This document shows positions 37,300-46,059 of a stretch of DNA of 64,000 nt, piece after piece (within the stretch, counting starts at the first letter, position 1; each line of letters opens with the position of its first letter). This stretch comes from Geodermatophilus dictyosporus (lineage in GTDB: Bacteria; Actinomycetota; Actinomycetes; Mycobacteriales; Geodermatophilaceae). The notes under the pieces were generated by a model. The model was not told the DNA's origin. It saw nothing but the letters and a program-made list of their open reading frames with translations, and searched no databases. The DNA lies in the NCBI RefSeq assembly GCF_900115505.1, contig NZ_FOWQ01000007.1, positions 1 through 64,000 of the forward strand, in the 5' to 3' direction. The position numbers and the translations under genes were made by a program.

Positions 37300-38478
37300 T
37301 CAGCGCGCGCCGAGGGCGAGGGTCAGCGCCAGCACGGTCTGCGGGTCGTCGAGGCGGTCGCCGAAGCGCTCGCGCAGCTGCCCCATCCGGTAGCGGACCG
37401 TCTGCGGGTGCACGTAGAGCTCGGCGGCGACCTGCTCGCGGCGGCCGTGGTGCAGCAGCCACGAGCGCAGCGTCTCCAGCAGCTTCTCGCGGGGGCCCGG
37501 GGGGAGGTCGTCCAGCGGCGCCAGCACCTGGGCCCGCAGGTCGGCCAGCGCCTCGCCGTCGGCCCGCAGCACCAGGTCGGCCAGCCGCAGCTCGGTGTCC
37601 ACCGGGACCTCGCCCTCGGGCTCGAGCCCCAGCTGCAGCGCCCGCAGGGCGCGGGAGTACGACGACCGCGCGTCCACCCACGGCCGCGGCGGGCCGACGA
37701 CGGCGCCGCGCCCGGACAGCGCCCGCACCAGCGCGGCCCGCGCGAAGCCCTCGGCGTCGGGCACCAGCAGCACGGCGCGCTCGGTGCTCGGCTCGGCGCC
37801 GGGCAGGTCCTCGCCGGCCTGCAGCGTCCGGGCGTCGAGCAGGGCCATCGCGTCGCGGGCGCCGGCCTCGGGCAGCAGCACCGCCGTCAGGGTGCGCGGC
37901 GGCGTCCAGTCGGCCAGCTCGGCGGCCGCGTGCAGGTCGTAGGGCGGCGCGCCGGTGACCAGCAGCTCGGTCAGCCGCTCCAGGTGCCGGCGGCGCACCC
38001 GCCCGCTGGCGGCCAGCTGGTCGGCGTGGCCGGAGGCGCTGGCCGCCGACAGCTGGTCGATGTAGGCGAAGACCAGCTCGGCGAAGCGGGCCAGGGCACC
38101 CGCCGACAGCCCGGCCGCCACCGCCGTGCCGCTCATGTGCCGCCAGGCCACGCGCGCGCCCACCCGGTAGGCGGCCAGCAGCGCGTCCATCGACCGGCCG
38201 GTGCGCGCCTCCCCGCGGCCGAGCGCGTACGCGCCCTCGATGGCCGGGGCGATCGGCCGGCTGGCGTCGGCGCCGTCGATGGCCGTCGCCAGCTCCAGGA
38301 AACCCGCCAGCGCGAGCTCGACGGCGTTCTCGATGCGACGCCCCATCGGACCGCGGAAGGCCTCGGCGTAGCTGGGCACCTCGACGACGATCGCGGCGAC
38401 CGTCCGCTCCGCCACCGACGGCAGCTCGGCCCGCACCACCGCCGCGACGTCGAGCCCGAAGGTCTCCTGCTCCCTCAC
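37300..38478 (-). CDS. PucR/CdaR-type transcriptional regulator
   Basis: 392 residues. N-terminal helical sensor-like region, then a GGDEF-like middle region, and a C-terminal helix-turn-helix of the PucR type: LLETLRSWLLHHGRREQVA and ELYVHPQTVRYRMGQLRERF. GTG at 38478 with GGAGGGG upstream. It is divergent from the reductase/desaturase operon, with a 105-base shared region that holds the inverted repeat TGTTC-N5-GAACA. This arrangement suggests it controls the lipid desaturation genes. Confidence 0.9.
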   Translation of the reverse strand: MREQETFGLDVAAVVRAELPSVAERTVAAIVVEVPSYAEAFRGPMGRRIENAVELALAGFLELATAIDGADASRPIAPAIEGAYALGRGEARTGRSMDALLAAYRVGARVAWRHMSGTAVAAGLSAGALARFAELVFAYIDQLSAASASGHADQLAASGRVRRRHLERLTELLVTGAPPYDLHAAAELADWTPPRTLTAVLLPEAGARDAMALLDARTLQAGEDLPGAEPSTERAVLLVPDAEGFARAALVRALSGRGAVVGPPRPWVDARSSYSRALRALQLGLEPEGEVPVDTELRLADLVLRADGEALADLRAQVLAPLDDLPPGPREKLLETLRSWLLHHGRREQVAAELYVHPQTVRYRMGQLRERFGDRLDDPQTVLALTLALGAR

Positions 38479-38502
38479 CGTGACCCCTCCGTGACCAGGT
38501 CT

Positions 38503-38517
38503 TGTTCGCGCAGAACA
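38503..38517. promoter_or_regulatory. Candidate operator between PucR-type regulator and desaturase operon
   Basis: Inverted repeat TGTTC-GCGCA-GAACA in the divergent promoter region. A related half (GCGCAGGGAACAGT, about 38564-38577) recurs just before the reductase start, so two binding sites are possible. Confidence 0.35.
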
Positions 38518-38583
38518 GTATCCGGCGCGACGTTCACGTCCAGAGCACAGGTAGTTGCCCCCTGCGCAGGGAACAGTGGAGGT

Positions 38584-39684
38584 ATGACCGCGACCGTTCC
38601 GCGCCCCTCCCCGGCCCGGCCGGCCCTGAGGACGCTGCGCGACCGCGCGCTCCGCTGGGCCGAGCTCGTCACCACGCCGCTGCTGCCGGCCGACTACCTC
38701 GACCTGGTCCACCCCCTGCGCGCGGGCGCCGACCTCCGCGGCCGCATCGAGGCCGTCCTGCCCGAGACGCGGGACGCCGCGACCGTCGTCATCCGCCCCG
38801 GCGCCGACTGGCGGCCGCACCGGCCCGGCCAGTACGTGCGCATCGGCATCGACGTCGACGGCGTCCGCATGTGGCGCGCCTACTCGATCACCTCCGACCT
38901 CGGCCGCACCGATGGGTGCTTCACCGTCACGGTCAAGGCCATCCCCGGTGGCAAGGTCAGCAACCACCTGGTCCGCCGCACCGAGCCCGGCACGATCGTG
39001 CAGCTCGACCAGGCCACCGGGGAGTTCTGCCTGCCCGAGCAGCGGCCGGCCAAGGCGCTGTTCGTCACCGCGGGCTCCGGCATCACCCCGGTCATGGGGA
39101 TGTTGCGCAACCACCCCGAGCTCACCGACGTCGTGCTGGTGCACTCCGCGCCCACCGCCGACGACGTCGTCTTCGGCGCGGAGCTGCGGCAGCTGGCCGC
39201 CGAGGGCCGGATCCGGCTGGTCGAGCAGCACACCGACACCGCCGGCGTGCTCGACGCCGCCGCGATCGCCGAGTTGGTCCCCGACCTGGCCGAGCGCGCC
39301 ACCTGGGCCTGCGGGCCGGTGGGCATGCTCGAGGCGCTGGAGGAGCACTGGGCGGCCGCCGGCATCGCCGACCGGCTCTACACCGAGCGGTTCCGCCCGA
39401 CGGTGCTGGTGACCGGCGAGGGCGGCACGGTCTCGTTCACCAGGAACGGGACGACGCTCGAGGCCGACGGCGCCACCCCGATCCTCGACGCCGCCGAGGA
39501 GGCCGGCGTCCTCATGCCCAGCGGCTGCCGCATGGGCATCTGCTACGGCTGCGTGCTCCCGCTGCGCGAGGGCGCCGTCCGCGACCTGCGCACCGGCGAG
39601 GTGACCACCGCCGCCCCCGGCGACGGGGTCCTCGTCCAGACCTGCATCAGCGCCGCCGCCGGCGCCTGCGACATCGACCACTGA
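38584..39684 (+). CDS. Ferredoxin reductase partner of acyl desaturase
   Basis: 366 residues. FAD-binding domain (HRPGQYVRIGI, RAYSITSDLG), NAD(P)H domain (LFVTAGSGITPVMGML, TWACGPVGMLEALEEHW) and a C-terminal plant-type 2Fe-2S domain with CRMGICYGC and a distal Cys in VLVQTCISA. This is the layout of M. tuberculosis Rv3230c, which passes electrons to the stearoyl-CoA desaturase DesA3. ATG at 38584 with GGAGG very close. The desaturase gene follows 28 bases later. Confidence 0.94.
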   Translation: MTATVPRPSPARPALRTLRDRALRWAELVTTPLLPADYLDLVHPLRAGADLRGRIEAVLPETRDAATVVIRPGADWRPHRPGQYVRIGIDVDGVRMWRAYSITSDLGRTDGCFTVTVKAIPGGKVSNHLVRRTEPGTIVQLDQATGEFCLPEQRPAKALFVTAGSGITPVMGMLRNHPELTDVVLVHSAPTADDVVFGAELRQLAAEGRIRLVEQHTDTAGVLDAAAIAELVPDLAERATWACGPVGMLEALEEHWAAAGIADRLYTERFRPTVLVTGEGGTVSFTRNGTTLEADGATPILDAAEEAGVLMPSGCRMGICYGCVLPLREGAVRDLRTGEVTTAAPGDGVLVQTCISAAAGACDIDH

Positions 39685-39712
39685 CCGCTTCCAGACCGAG
39701 GAGCCGCACCGC

Positions 39713-40921
39713 ATGACCGTTCTGCAGAAGAAGACCGACAACCCGATCGAGCACCTCACCCCCGAGGACATCGAGCTCATCGGCAAGGAGCTCGACGAGA
39801 TCCGCCAGGGCGTGGTGGACAGCCGCGGCGAGTCCGACGCGCGCTACATCCGCACGGTCATCGACGTGCACCGCAAGATCGAGCTGGGCAGCCGCGCCGT
39901 CCTGCTGGCCTCGGGCTTCGCGCCCGCGTGGGTCGTCGGCACGATCGGCCTGTCGATCGCCAAGATCCTCGAGAACATGGAGATCGGGCACAACATCCTG
40001 CACGGCCAGTGGGACTGGATGCGCGACCCGAAGATCCACTCCACGACGTGGGAGTGGGACATGGCCAGCCCCGCCGAGCAGTGGAAGCACTCGCACAACG
40101 AGCTGCACCACACGTACACGAACGTCATCGGCAAGGACAACGACCTCGGCTACGGCATCATGCGCGTCGACGAGGACCAGCCGTGGACGCCGATGTACCT
40201 CGGCCAGCCGCTGTGGAGCTTCATCAACGCCTGCTTCTTCGAGTACGGCATCGCCGCCTACGACCTCGAGCTCGGCGCGGTCATCGCCAAGAAGCAGACC
40301 GGCGACCCGGAGTTCCGCCGGCGCGCCAAGCAGGTGCTGGCGAAGATCGGCCGGCAGGTCCGCAAGGACTACGTCATCCACCCGCTGCTGTCGGGCCCGA
40401 ACTTCCTCTCCACGCTGACCGCGAACTTCGTGGCCAACGTCGTGCGCAACCTCTGGTCGAACTCCGTCATCCTGTGCGGGCACTTCCCCGAGGGTGTGGA
40501 GACGTTCGAGAAGAAGTCGATCGACGGCGAGAGCCGCGGCGAGTGGTACCTGCGGCAGATGCTCGGCTCGGCCAACATCTCCGGCTCCAAGGCGATGCAC
40601 GTCCTGACCGGGAACCTGTCGCACCAGATCGAGCACCACCTGTTCCCCGACCTGCCGAGCAACCGCTACGCCGAGATCGCCCCGAAGATCCGCGACCTGT
40701 TCCAGCGCTACGGCCTCAACTACCACACCGCACCGCTGCCCCAGCAGGTCGGCTCGGCCTGGCACAAGATCATCCGGTTGTCGCTGCCCAACGGCTGGCT
40801 GGAGAACACCACGGCCCGCAACCTGCCGACCCAGGTGGTCAAGCTGTGGAAGATGACCACCGGCAAGCCGCGGGTCCGCCGCGCGCTCCTGCGCGAGCAG
40901 GCCGCCATGGCCGCCGCCTGA
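39713..40921 (+). CDS. Membrane fatty acyl desaturase (DesA3-like)
   Basis: 402 residues. The three His boxes of membrane di-iron desaturases are intact: GHNILHG, HNELHHTYT and HQIEHHLFP. Hydrophobic segments surround the first box and the NFLSTLTANFVANVV region. It probably makes a delta-9 double bond in acyl chains using electrons from the upstream reductase. ATG at 39713 with GAGGAG upstream. Many genomes of this group use such enzymes to adjust membrane fluidity in the cold. A strong terminator follows. Confidence 0.95.
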   Translation: MTVLQKKTDNPIEHLTPEDIELIGKELDEIRQGVVDSRGESDARYIRTVIDVHRKIELGSRAVLLASGFAPAWVVGTIGLSIAKILENMEIGHNILHGQWDWMRDPKIHSTTWEWDMASPAEQWKHSHNELHHTYTNVIGKDNDLGYGIMRVDEDQPWTPMYLGQPLWSFINACFFEYGIAAYDLELGAVIAKKQTGDPEFRRRAKQVLAKIGRQVRKDYVIHPLLSGPNFLSTLTANFVANVVRNLWSNSVILCGHFPEGVETFEKKSIDGESRGEWYLRQMLGSANISGSKAMHVLTGNLSHQIEHHLFPDLPSNRYAEIAPKIRDLFQRYGLNYHTAPLPQQVGSAWHKIIRLSLPNGWLENTTARNLPTQVVKLWKMTTGKPRVRRALLREQAAMAAA

Positions 40922-40928
40922 GAGAGGA

Positions 40929-40990
40929 CCCCGCTGCAGGGGCCGGGACGGACGGAGGGGCCCGGGACGGAGAACCGTCCCGGGCCCCTC
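40929..40990. terminator. Bidirectional terminator with flanking repeat
   Basis: Perfect 16-base arms (40955-40970 and 40975-40990) with loop AGAA, between convergent desaturase and esterase genes. Just before it (40929-40946) lies CCCCGCTGCAGGGGCCGG, whose exact reverse complement occurs at 43387-43404 on the other side of the esterase gene. Confidence 0.85.
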
Positions 40991-41007
40991 TGCGTCTCAG
41001 CGGCCGG

Positions 41008-42927
41008 TCAGGGCCGCAGCGCCGGCTGCTCGAAGTTCAGGTCGAGCAGCACGGACCGGTCGGCGATCGGCACCTCCCACACGGCACCCGGCCCGTCGGG
41101 GTCCTCGACCCTGCCGCTGCCGAGGAACGTGGCCACCTGGGTCTGGCCCTGGACGGCCGCCGCGGGGAACTGGGCCAGGTCCAGCAGGAAGCCGTGCGGG
41201 TTGAGACCGGCCTGCAGGGTGCGGTCGTTGCGGTAGAGGCTGGTCCGCTGCCACAGGTCCCCGGCGTCGATGACCGTGTACGACGTCGGGTTGGGCACCG
41301 TCCGGTCGCCGAACGCCACCTGGAAGACCGCCCGCTCCGGCTCGATGAGGGGGCTGAAGGTCTCCGGGCTGCCCGGGCGGGACAGCCAGGTGGACCGGGC
41401 CAGGAACTCCTGGATCTCCACCGCGCCCGGCACCGTGACCGTCACGGGACCCTCACCGCGCAGCGGCATCTGCTCCTGGAAGTGGTTCCGCGTCGGGTCG
41501 TCGCTGTTGAGCAGGCCGGCCGCCCGCAGCGACGCGGTGGTCAGGTCGCGGAAGGCCGGCGACAGCCGCGCGATCTCGGTGATCGGCCCCCCGGCCACGT
41601 TCAGCACCGAGCGGGCGATCGTCGGGTCGGCCCCGGTGACCATGGTCCCGTAGATGCCACCGAAGCTCTGGCCGAAGTAGGTGACGTCCTCACCCCGCAG
41701 GTCCGCCGACCCGTCGTGGTCGACGTCGGTGCCACCCAGGGAGCGGACCAGGGTCATGACGTCGGCTGCCGTCTGGCGCAGGGCGTCCCGCGAGGACTGC
41801 GCGGCGGCGGCGCCGGTGGCCGAGGAGCCCTCGGTGCTGCCGACGGCCCCGTTGCCGTCCTGGTCGACCCCGCGGCCGTGGGCCGGGAGGGTCGTCGCCG
41901 TACCGCCGAGGGGGGTCACCTGCCACCGGCTGTCGGGCCCGTACCCGTGACCGACGACGTTGGTGGCGACGGTGGCGATCCCGCTCCGTGCGTTGACGAC
42001 CGCGGCGAGGAAGACGTCGGCCGTCGAGCGGGTGAAGCCGTGGCCGAAGACCGCCGTCGGCCAGCCGCCGTCCGGCGCGTCCCCGGGCGGCAGGACGGCG
42101 ACGAACGGCAGCCGGGCCGTGCCCACGGGCGCCGGGCCGGCGTCGCGGGTCGGGGTCTGCTCGATGGTGACGTCGTCCCGCAGCCAGGACGGCGCCTCGA
42201 AGGAGCCGAAGACCAGCGTGCCGCCGGTCCCCGCCTGGGGCACGACCACCGGTGTCGTGGTGTCGGCGCCGCTCACCGAGGTGTCCTGGACCAGGGAGAC
42301 GCTGGCGCCCGCGGCCGGGAAGACGCCGTCCACCTGCAGGCCCGGCGTGGTGCCGAGATCGGCGAAGGCGGCACCGCTGTCGATCTGCTCGCGCAGGTCG
42401 AGCAGTCCGTCGGGAGCGCTCATCGTGGTGAAGGTGTCCTCGAGCGGCCGGTGGCCAGGGCCGTCGGCCACCCGCAGCCGGTAGGTGGTGGCCGGCGCCA
42501 GCTGCTCGGCCGGGTGGGCGTACAGGGTCTTCGCCGACGGGTCCCAGACGACGCGGTCGACGCCGGTGCGCCACCCGTCGGGGCCCTCGACGGTGATGCC
42601 CGCGGCGGCCTGCGCCGGGTCGACCGGCCGGGTGAACCGGACGGCGATCCGCGGGTCGAGGTCGAAGCCGTCGAGCTGGTTGAGCTGCTGCACGAGGCCG
42701 CAGGACACCGGGGCGCCGCAGTCCCGGGTGGGCAGGGCGACCCGGCGGCCGGTGACCTGGCCGGGGTCGGCGACGGTGAGCGAGTCGGAGGGGAACACCG
42801 AGACGGGGGTGGGCCGCGTCGGGGTGGCCAGGGCGGGGGGCGCGGCGACCGCGAGCGCGGTCGTGAGGGTGAGCGCACCGACGACCGACGAGGTCGCCCG
42901 CTGCCAGCGTCGTTGCTGCACAGGCAT
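41008..42927 (-). CDS. Secreted lipase/esterase with N-terminal Ig-like domain
   Basis: 639 residues from the ATG at 42927. A signal peptide (about 1-35, basic start then a TLTTALAVAAPPALA core) is followed by an Ig-like bacterial domain (about 90-180, FTRPVDPAQAAAGITVEGPDG). The hydrolase domain has the nucleophile elbow YFGQSFGGIYG and an earlier FGHGFTRS loop. A calcium-like acidic stretch DVDHDGSADL precedes the elbow. The frame is open to 43068 with other possible starts. Probably exported and acting on lipids or esters outside the cell. It is bordered on both sides by related hairpins. Confidence 0.85.
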   Translation of the reverse strand: MPVQQRRWQRATSSVVGALTLTTALAVAAPPALATPTRPTPVSVFPSDSLTVADPGQVTGRRVALPTRDCGAPVSCGLVQQLNQLDGFDLDPRIAVRFTRPVDPAQAAAGITVEGPDGWRTGVDRVVWDPSAKTLYAHPAEQLAPATTYRLRVADGPGHRPLEDTFTTMSAPDGLLDLREQIDSGAAFADLGTTPGLQVDGVFPAAGASVSLVQDTSVSGADTTTPVVVPQAGTGGTLVFGSFEAPSWLRDDVTIEQTPTRDAGPAPVGTARLPFVAVLPPGDAPDGGWPTAVFGHGFTRSTADVFLAAVVNARSGIATVATNVVGHGYGPDSRWQVTPLGGTATTLPAHGRGVDQDGNGAVGSTEGSSATGAAAAQSSRDALRQTAADVMTLVRSLGGTDVDHDGSADLRGEDVTYFGQSFGGIYGTMVTGADPTIARSVLNVAGGPITEIARLSPAFRDLTTASLRAAGLLNSDDPTRNHFQEQMPLRGEGPVTVTVPGAVEIQEFLARSTWLSRPGSPETFSPLIEPERAVFQVAFGDRTVPNPTSYTVIDAGDLWQRTSLYRNDRTLQAGLNPHGFLLDLAQFPAAAVQGQTQVATFLGSGRVEDPDGPGAVWEVPIADRSVLLDLNFEQPALRP

Positions 42928-43091
42928 CTCCAGGCTGAAGGGGGAGGACACCCTTTCGTAGACGACGGTGGTCTGCATCACAAGTGCGGGGTGTTGCACG
43001 GCCGGTGGGCGCAGGGCCCGGTTCGGCGGTGCGGGCCGGGCCGCCACGGGTTCATGCCGTGTCGACACGAGGAGGGCACGCGGACGGGTAC

Positions 43092-43358
43092 GTGCTGGTG
43101 GCCGTGGTCACCGGGACGGTCCTGATTGGGCCGGTGCCCGAGGGCCTGCGGACGGACGTCCCCGCCGAGGAGATCACCCCTGACGTGCAGTGGCCGGACG
43201 CCGAGGTGCCCACCGACAGAGCGGTGACCACGCGCACCGGTGACCCGTCGCCGACCGCGGTGGACCGCACCGTCTCCGGCACGACCGGCACGGTGAGCAC
43301 GGCTCACGGGACGATCCGCGCCCGGGCGGAGAGCCTGGCTCGGGTGCCGGTGACCTGA
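43092..43358 (+). CDS. Possible small protein or gene remnant
   Basis: 88 codons with strong GC preference in third positions, in an otherwise empty 550-base region. Acidic and Thr-rich, no family recognised, no convincing ribosome binding site. It may be the decayed end of a larger gene. Confidence 0.25.
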   Translation: MLVAVVTGTVLIGPVPEGLRTDVPAEEITPDVQWPDAEVPTDRAVTTRTGDPSPTAVDRTVSGTTGTVSTAHGTIRARAESLARVPVT

Positions 43359-43386
43359 GCGACCCCGCTGTCCCCGCCACACGCCG

Positions 43387-43451
43387 CCGGCCCCTGCAGC
43401 GGGGCCTGGGGACGCCGAGGGGCCCGGGACCGTCGTGGTCCCGGGCCCCTC
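43387..43451. terminator. Terminator downstream of dnaB with flanking repeat
   Basis: Perfect 15-base arms (43417-43431 and 43437-43451) with loop GTCGT, 29 bases past the dnaB stop. The arm GAGGGGCCCGGGAC matches the terminator at 40955. The preceding CCGGCCCCTGCAGCGGGG (43387-43404) is the reverse complement of 40929-40946. The segment GGGGACGCCGAG recurs before the rplI terminator. Confidence 0.8.
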
Positions 43452-43458
43452 GCCGCGG

Positions 43459-43494
43459 TGGTCAGTTGGCCATGTCTGGTCAGTTGGCCATGTC
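43459..43494. repeat. 18-base tandem duplication across the dnaB stop
   Basis: TGGTCAGTTGGCCATGTC occurs twice head to tail. One copy carries the last codons and stop of dnaB; the other repeats them just downstream in the same frame. Confidence 0.95.
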
Positions 43495-46059
43495 GACGAA
43501 GCGGCTGTAGTGGCCCTGGAAGGCGACCGTGACGTTCGCGGTGGGGCCGTTGCGGTGCTTGACCAGCATGATGTCGGCCTCGCCCGCCCGCGGGCTCTCC
43601 TTCTCGTACATGTCCTCGCGGTGGATCATCATGACCATGTCGGCGTCCTGCTCGATCGATCCCGACTCGCGGAGGTCGGAGAGCATCGGCTTCTTGTCCT
43701 GACGCTGCTCGGACCCACGGTTGAGCTGCGACATCGCGATGACCGGGACCTCGAGCTCCTTGGCCAGCAGCTTCAGCGCACGGGAGAACTCCGAGACCTC
43801 CTGCTGGCGGCTCTCGACGCGCTTGCCCGAGGTCATCAGCTGGAGGTAGTCGATGACCACGAGCTTGAGGTCGTTGCGCTGCTTGAGCCGCCGCGCCTTG
43901 GCCCGGATCTCCATCATCGTCATGTTGGGCGAGTCGTCGATGTAGAGCGGCGCGTCGGCGACCTCGCCCATCCGGCGGGCCAGCTTCGACCAGTCCTCGT
44001 CGGACAGCGTGCCGGCGCGCATGTGGTGCAGCGGCACCTTCGCCTCGGCCGACAGCAGACGCATGGTGATCTCGTGCTTGCTCATCTCGAGCGAGAAGAT
44101 GACGGCGGGCAGACCGTGCTTGACCGTGGCCGACCGCGCGATGTCGAGCCCGAGCGTGGAGTTGTGCGTGGGGACGAGGCTCCGGCCGGCGAGGAAGAGC
44201 GAGTCCGCGGCGTCGACCTGGATGCAGCGCACGGGCTCGCTGGGGACCGGCCGGACCTCGGTGACGAAACGGACGCCACGGGCGGTGTACGTGCGGGCGC
44301 CGCGCTCCTTGTGCACCAGCTTCTTGCGCTCGAGCCGGAAGACCTCGTCGTCGGTGCTGAAGGTCAGCGTGTAGCAGGTGGACGACGCCTCGGACCGGCC
44401 GCGGACCCGCTTGGTGCTCAGCGTCACCCGGTGGCCGAGGCCGGCGATCAGCTCGCGGGCGTCCTCGGCCAGCCTGCGTTTGGTGACGGCGAACTGGACG
44501 GCCCCACTGGCCGTGACGGTGCCGTCGGTGTCGAGCAGGCCGGCCAGCAGCGCCCGCCGCTGGGCCACCGAGGCCCGCAGGTAGGCGATCGGGATGTGCT
44601 TGTCGTCGAGCACGCCCAGGGTGCGCAGGAGGCCCGTGACGGTGCCGTGGTCGTCCCGGCAGGCCTGGCACTGCGCCAGGCCGCTCGACGGACCGCCGCA
44701 GTCGGGGCAGGTGGCCTGCCGGCCCACCCCGCCGCTCGCACGCAGCCGGCCACCGCAGGTCTTGCCGCACGTCTGGACCCGCGAGGTCCGCGGGACGAAC
44801 GGCTCGCCGCACATCGGGCACGGCCGCTCCGCCGGCGCCGGACGGGCGGGGAGCCGCAGCGAGTAGCGCCGGTCGGCGCCGGAGGGAGCGACGAGGAGGC
44901 CCTCGGCCTCGATGTAGGCCGCGATCTCCGGGTCGGCGCTGGTGTACTGGGCCGCGGCCGACGTCCCGTCGCCCAGCCACACGCCGAGCGCGTACGGCGG
45001 CACCGGCAGGTCGGCGGCGGGCAGGTCCAGCGGCGCGGCGTTCACCACGGCGTGGTTGAGCCGCCGGTCGGCCGTGGCGCAGCGGACCGTGCGGGCCAGC
45101 TCCTCGGTGGTCCGGACGCGGGCCTCGCCCCGCTCGCCGAGCCGGCGTGCGGCCCGGTCGGTGGTCACCCACTGGTGCTGGGCGTCGGCCACGACCACCG
45201 TGCCGTCGGAGAAGTGCACCTCGTAGCAGGGCCGGTCGGTCAGCACGTCGGTGGCGGCGACGACCGTCGTGGGACGTCCGTTGGCGCCCAGGACGCGGTC
45301 GCCGACGCGAACATCGCCCATCGTCGTCCACCCGGTGGGCGTGGCGATCGGGGTGTCCAGCGCCAGGGCCTTGCCCACGCCGGGACGGGCGGCGATGACG
45401 ACCATCTGGCCGGCCTGCAGGCCGTTGGTGAGCTCGTCGAGGTCGCGGATCCCGGTGGGCACGCCGCGGGCAGTGCCGCCGCGGGAGGCGATGGCGTCGA
45501 GCTCGTCCATCGTCGGCTGCAGGACGTCCTCGAGGCGCGAGTAGTCCTCGCTCATGCGCTTCTCGGTGACGTCGTAGATCTCCTGCTGGGCGCGGTCGAC
45601 GATGTCGTCGACGTCGCCCCGCCCGCCGGCCGCGCCGTAGCCCAGCTGCACCACACGGGTACCGGCTTCGACCAGCCGCCGCAGCACCGCCTGCTCGGCG
45701 ACGATCGCGGCGTAGTAGCCCGCGTTGGCCGCGGTCGGCGTCGAGGCGATCAGGGTGTGCAGGTAGACCGCGCCGCCCATCTTCGACAGCTGGTCGGTGC
45801 GGTTGAGCTCGGCGGCGACGGTGATCGCGTCGGCCGGCTCACCCCGCCCGTACAGGTCGAGGACGCAGTCGAAGATCACCTGGTGCGCCGGCCGGTAGAA
45901 GTCGTTGCCGTGCAGCACCTCGACGACGTCGGCGATCGCGTCCTTGCTCAGCAGCATGCCGCCGAGCACCGACTGCTCCGCCGCGACGTCCTGCGGCGGC
46001 TGCCGGTCGTACTCCGGCGCCGTCGGGGACGGTCGGCTGAACTCGTCGGCCAGCGCCAC
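43480..46059 (-). CDS. dnaB: Replicative DNA helicase DnaB, interrupted by an intein
   Basis: Ring helicase that opens DNA ahead of the replisome. 859 residues as translated; removing the 403-residue intein leaves 456, the normal length. The N-terminal domain (PPQDVAAEQSVLGGMLLS) and linker precede the RecA motor. The intein splits Walker A between Lys230 (RPGVGK) and Ser634 (STLGLD), so the helicase cannot work until splicing. Other motifs are intact: VVIDYLQLM, IAMSQLNRG, DLRESGSIEQDADMV. GTG at 46059 with AAGGAGG upstream; the more upstream ATG at 46110 lacks homology. A long noncoding region separates it from rplI. Confidence 0.96.
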   Translation of the reverse strand: MALADEFSRPSPTAPEYDRQPPQDVAAEQSVLGGMLLSKDAIADVVEVLHGNDFYRPAHQVIFDCVLDLYGRGEPADAITVAAELNRTDQLSKMGGAVYLHTLIASTPTAANAGYYAAIVAEQAVLRRLVEAGTRVVQLGYGAAGGRGDVDDIVDRAQQEIYDVTEKRMSEDYSRLEDVLQPTMDELDAIASRGGTARGVPTGIRDLDELTNGLQAGQMVVIAARPGVGKALALDTPIATPTGWTTMGDVRVGDRVLGANGRPTTVVAATDVLTDRPCYEVHFSDGTVVVADAQHQWVTTDRAARRLGERGEARVRTTEELARTVRCATADRRLNHAVVNAAPLDLPAADLPVPPYALGVWLGDGTSAAAQYTSADPEIAAYIEAEGLLVAPSGADRRYSLRLPARPAPAERPCPMCGEPFVPRTSRVQTCGKTCGGRLRASGGVGRQATCPDCGGPSSGLAQCQACRDDHGTVTGLLRTLGVLDDKHIPIAYLRASVAQRRALLAGLLDTDGTVTASGAVQFAVTKRRLAEDARELIAGLGHRVTLSTKRVRGRSEASSTCYTLTFSTDDEVFRLERKKLVHKERGARTYTARGVRFVTEVRPVPSEPVRCIQVDAADSLFLAGRSLVPTHNSTLGLDIARSATVKHGLPAVIFSLEMSKHEITMRLLSAEAKVPLHHMRAGTLSDEDWSKLARRMGEVADAPLYIDDSPNMTMMEIRAKARRLKQRNDLKLVVIDYLQLMTSGKRVESRQQEVSEFSRALKLLAKELEVPVIAMSQLNRGSEQRQDKKPMLSDLRESGSIEQDADMVMMIHREDMYEKESPRAGEADIMLVKHRNGPTANVTVAFQGHYSRFVDMAN
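44161..45369 (-). mobile_element. Class 3-type intein with LAGLIDADG endonuclease and Cys clusters, in dnaB
   Basis: 403 codons. It begins with Ala (ALALDTPIATPTGW), not Cys, Ser or Thr, and ends VPTHN followed by Ser+1. The class 3 triplet is present: Trp67 in block B (HQW), Cys382 in block F (RCIQVD) and Thr401 in block G. Splicing should start from Cys382. The homing endonuclease has both LAGLIDADG helices (ALGVWLGDG, 127-135; LLAGLLDTDG, 274-283) with acids Asp134 and Asp282. Between them lie four Cys pairs (184/187, 201/205, 221/224, 234/237), consistent with two zinc fingers. Splicing residues look intact, so it should be active. Confidence 0.9.
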
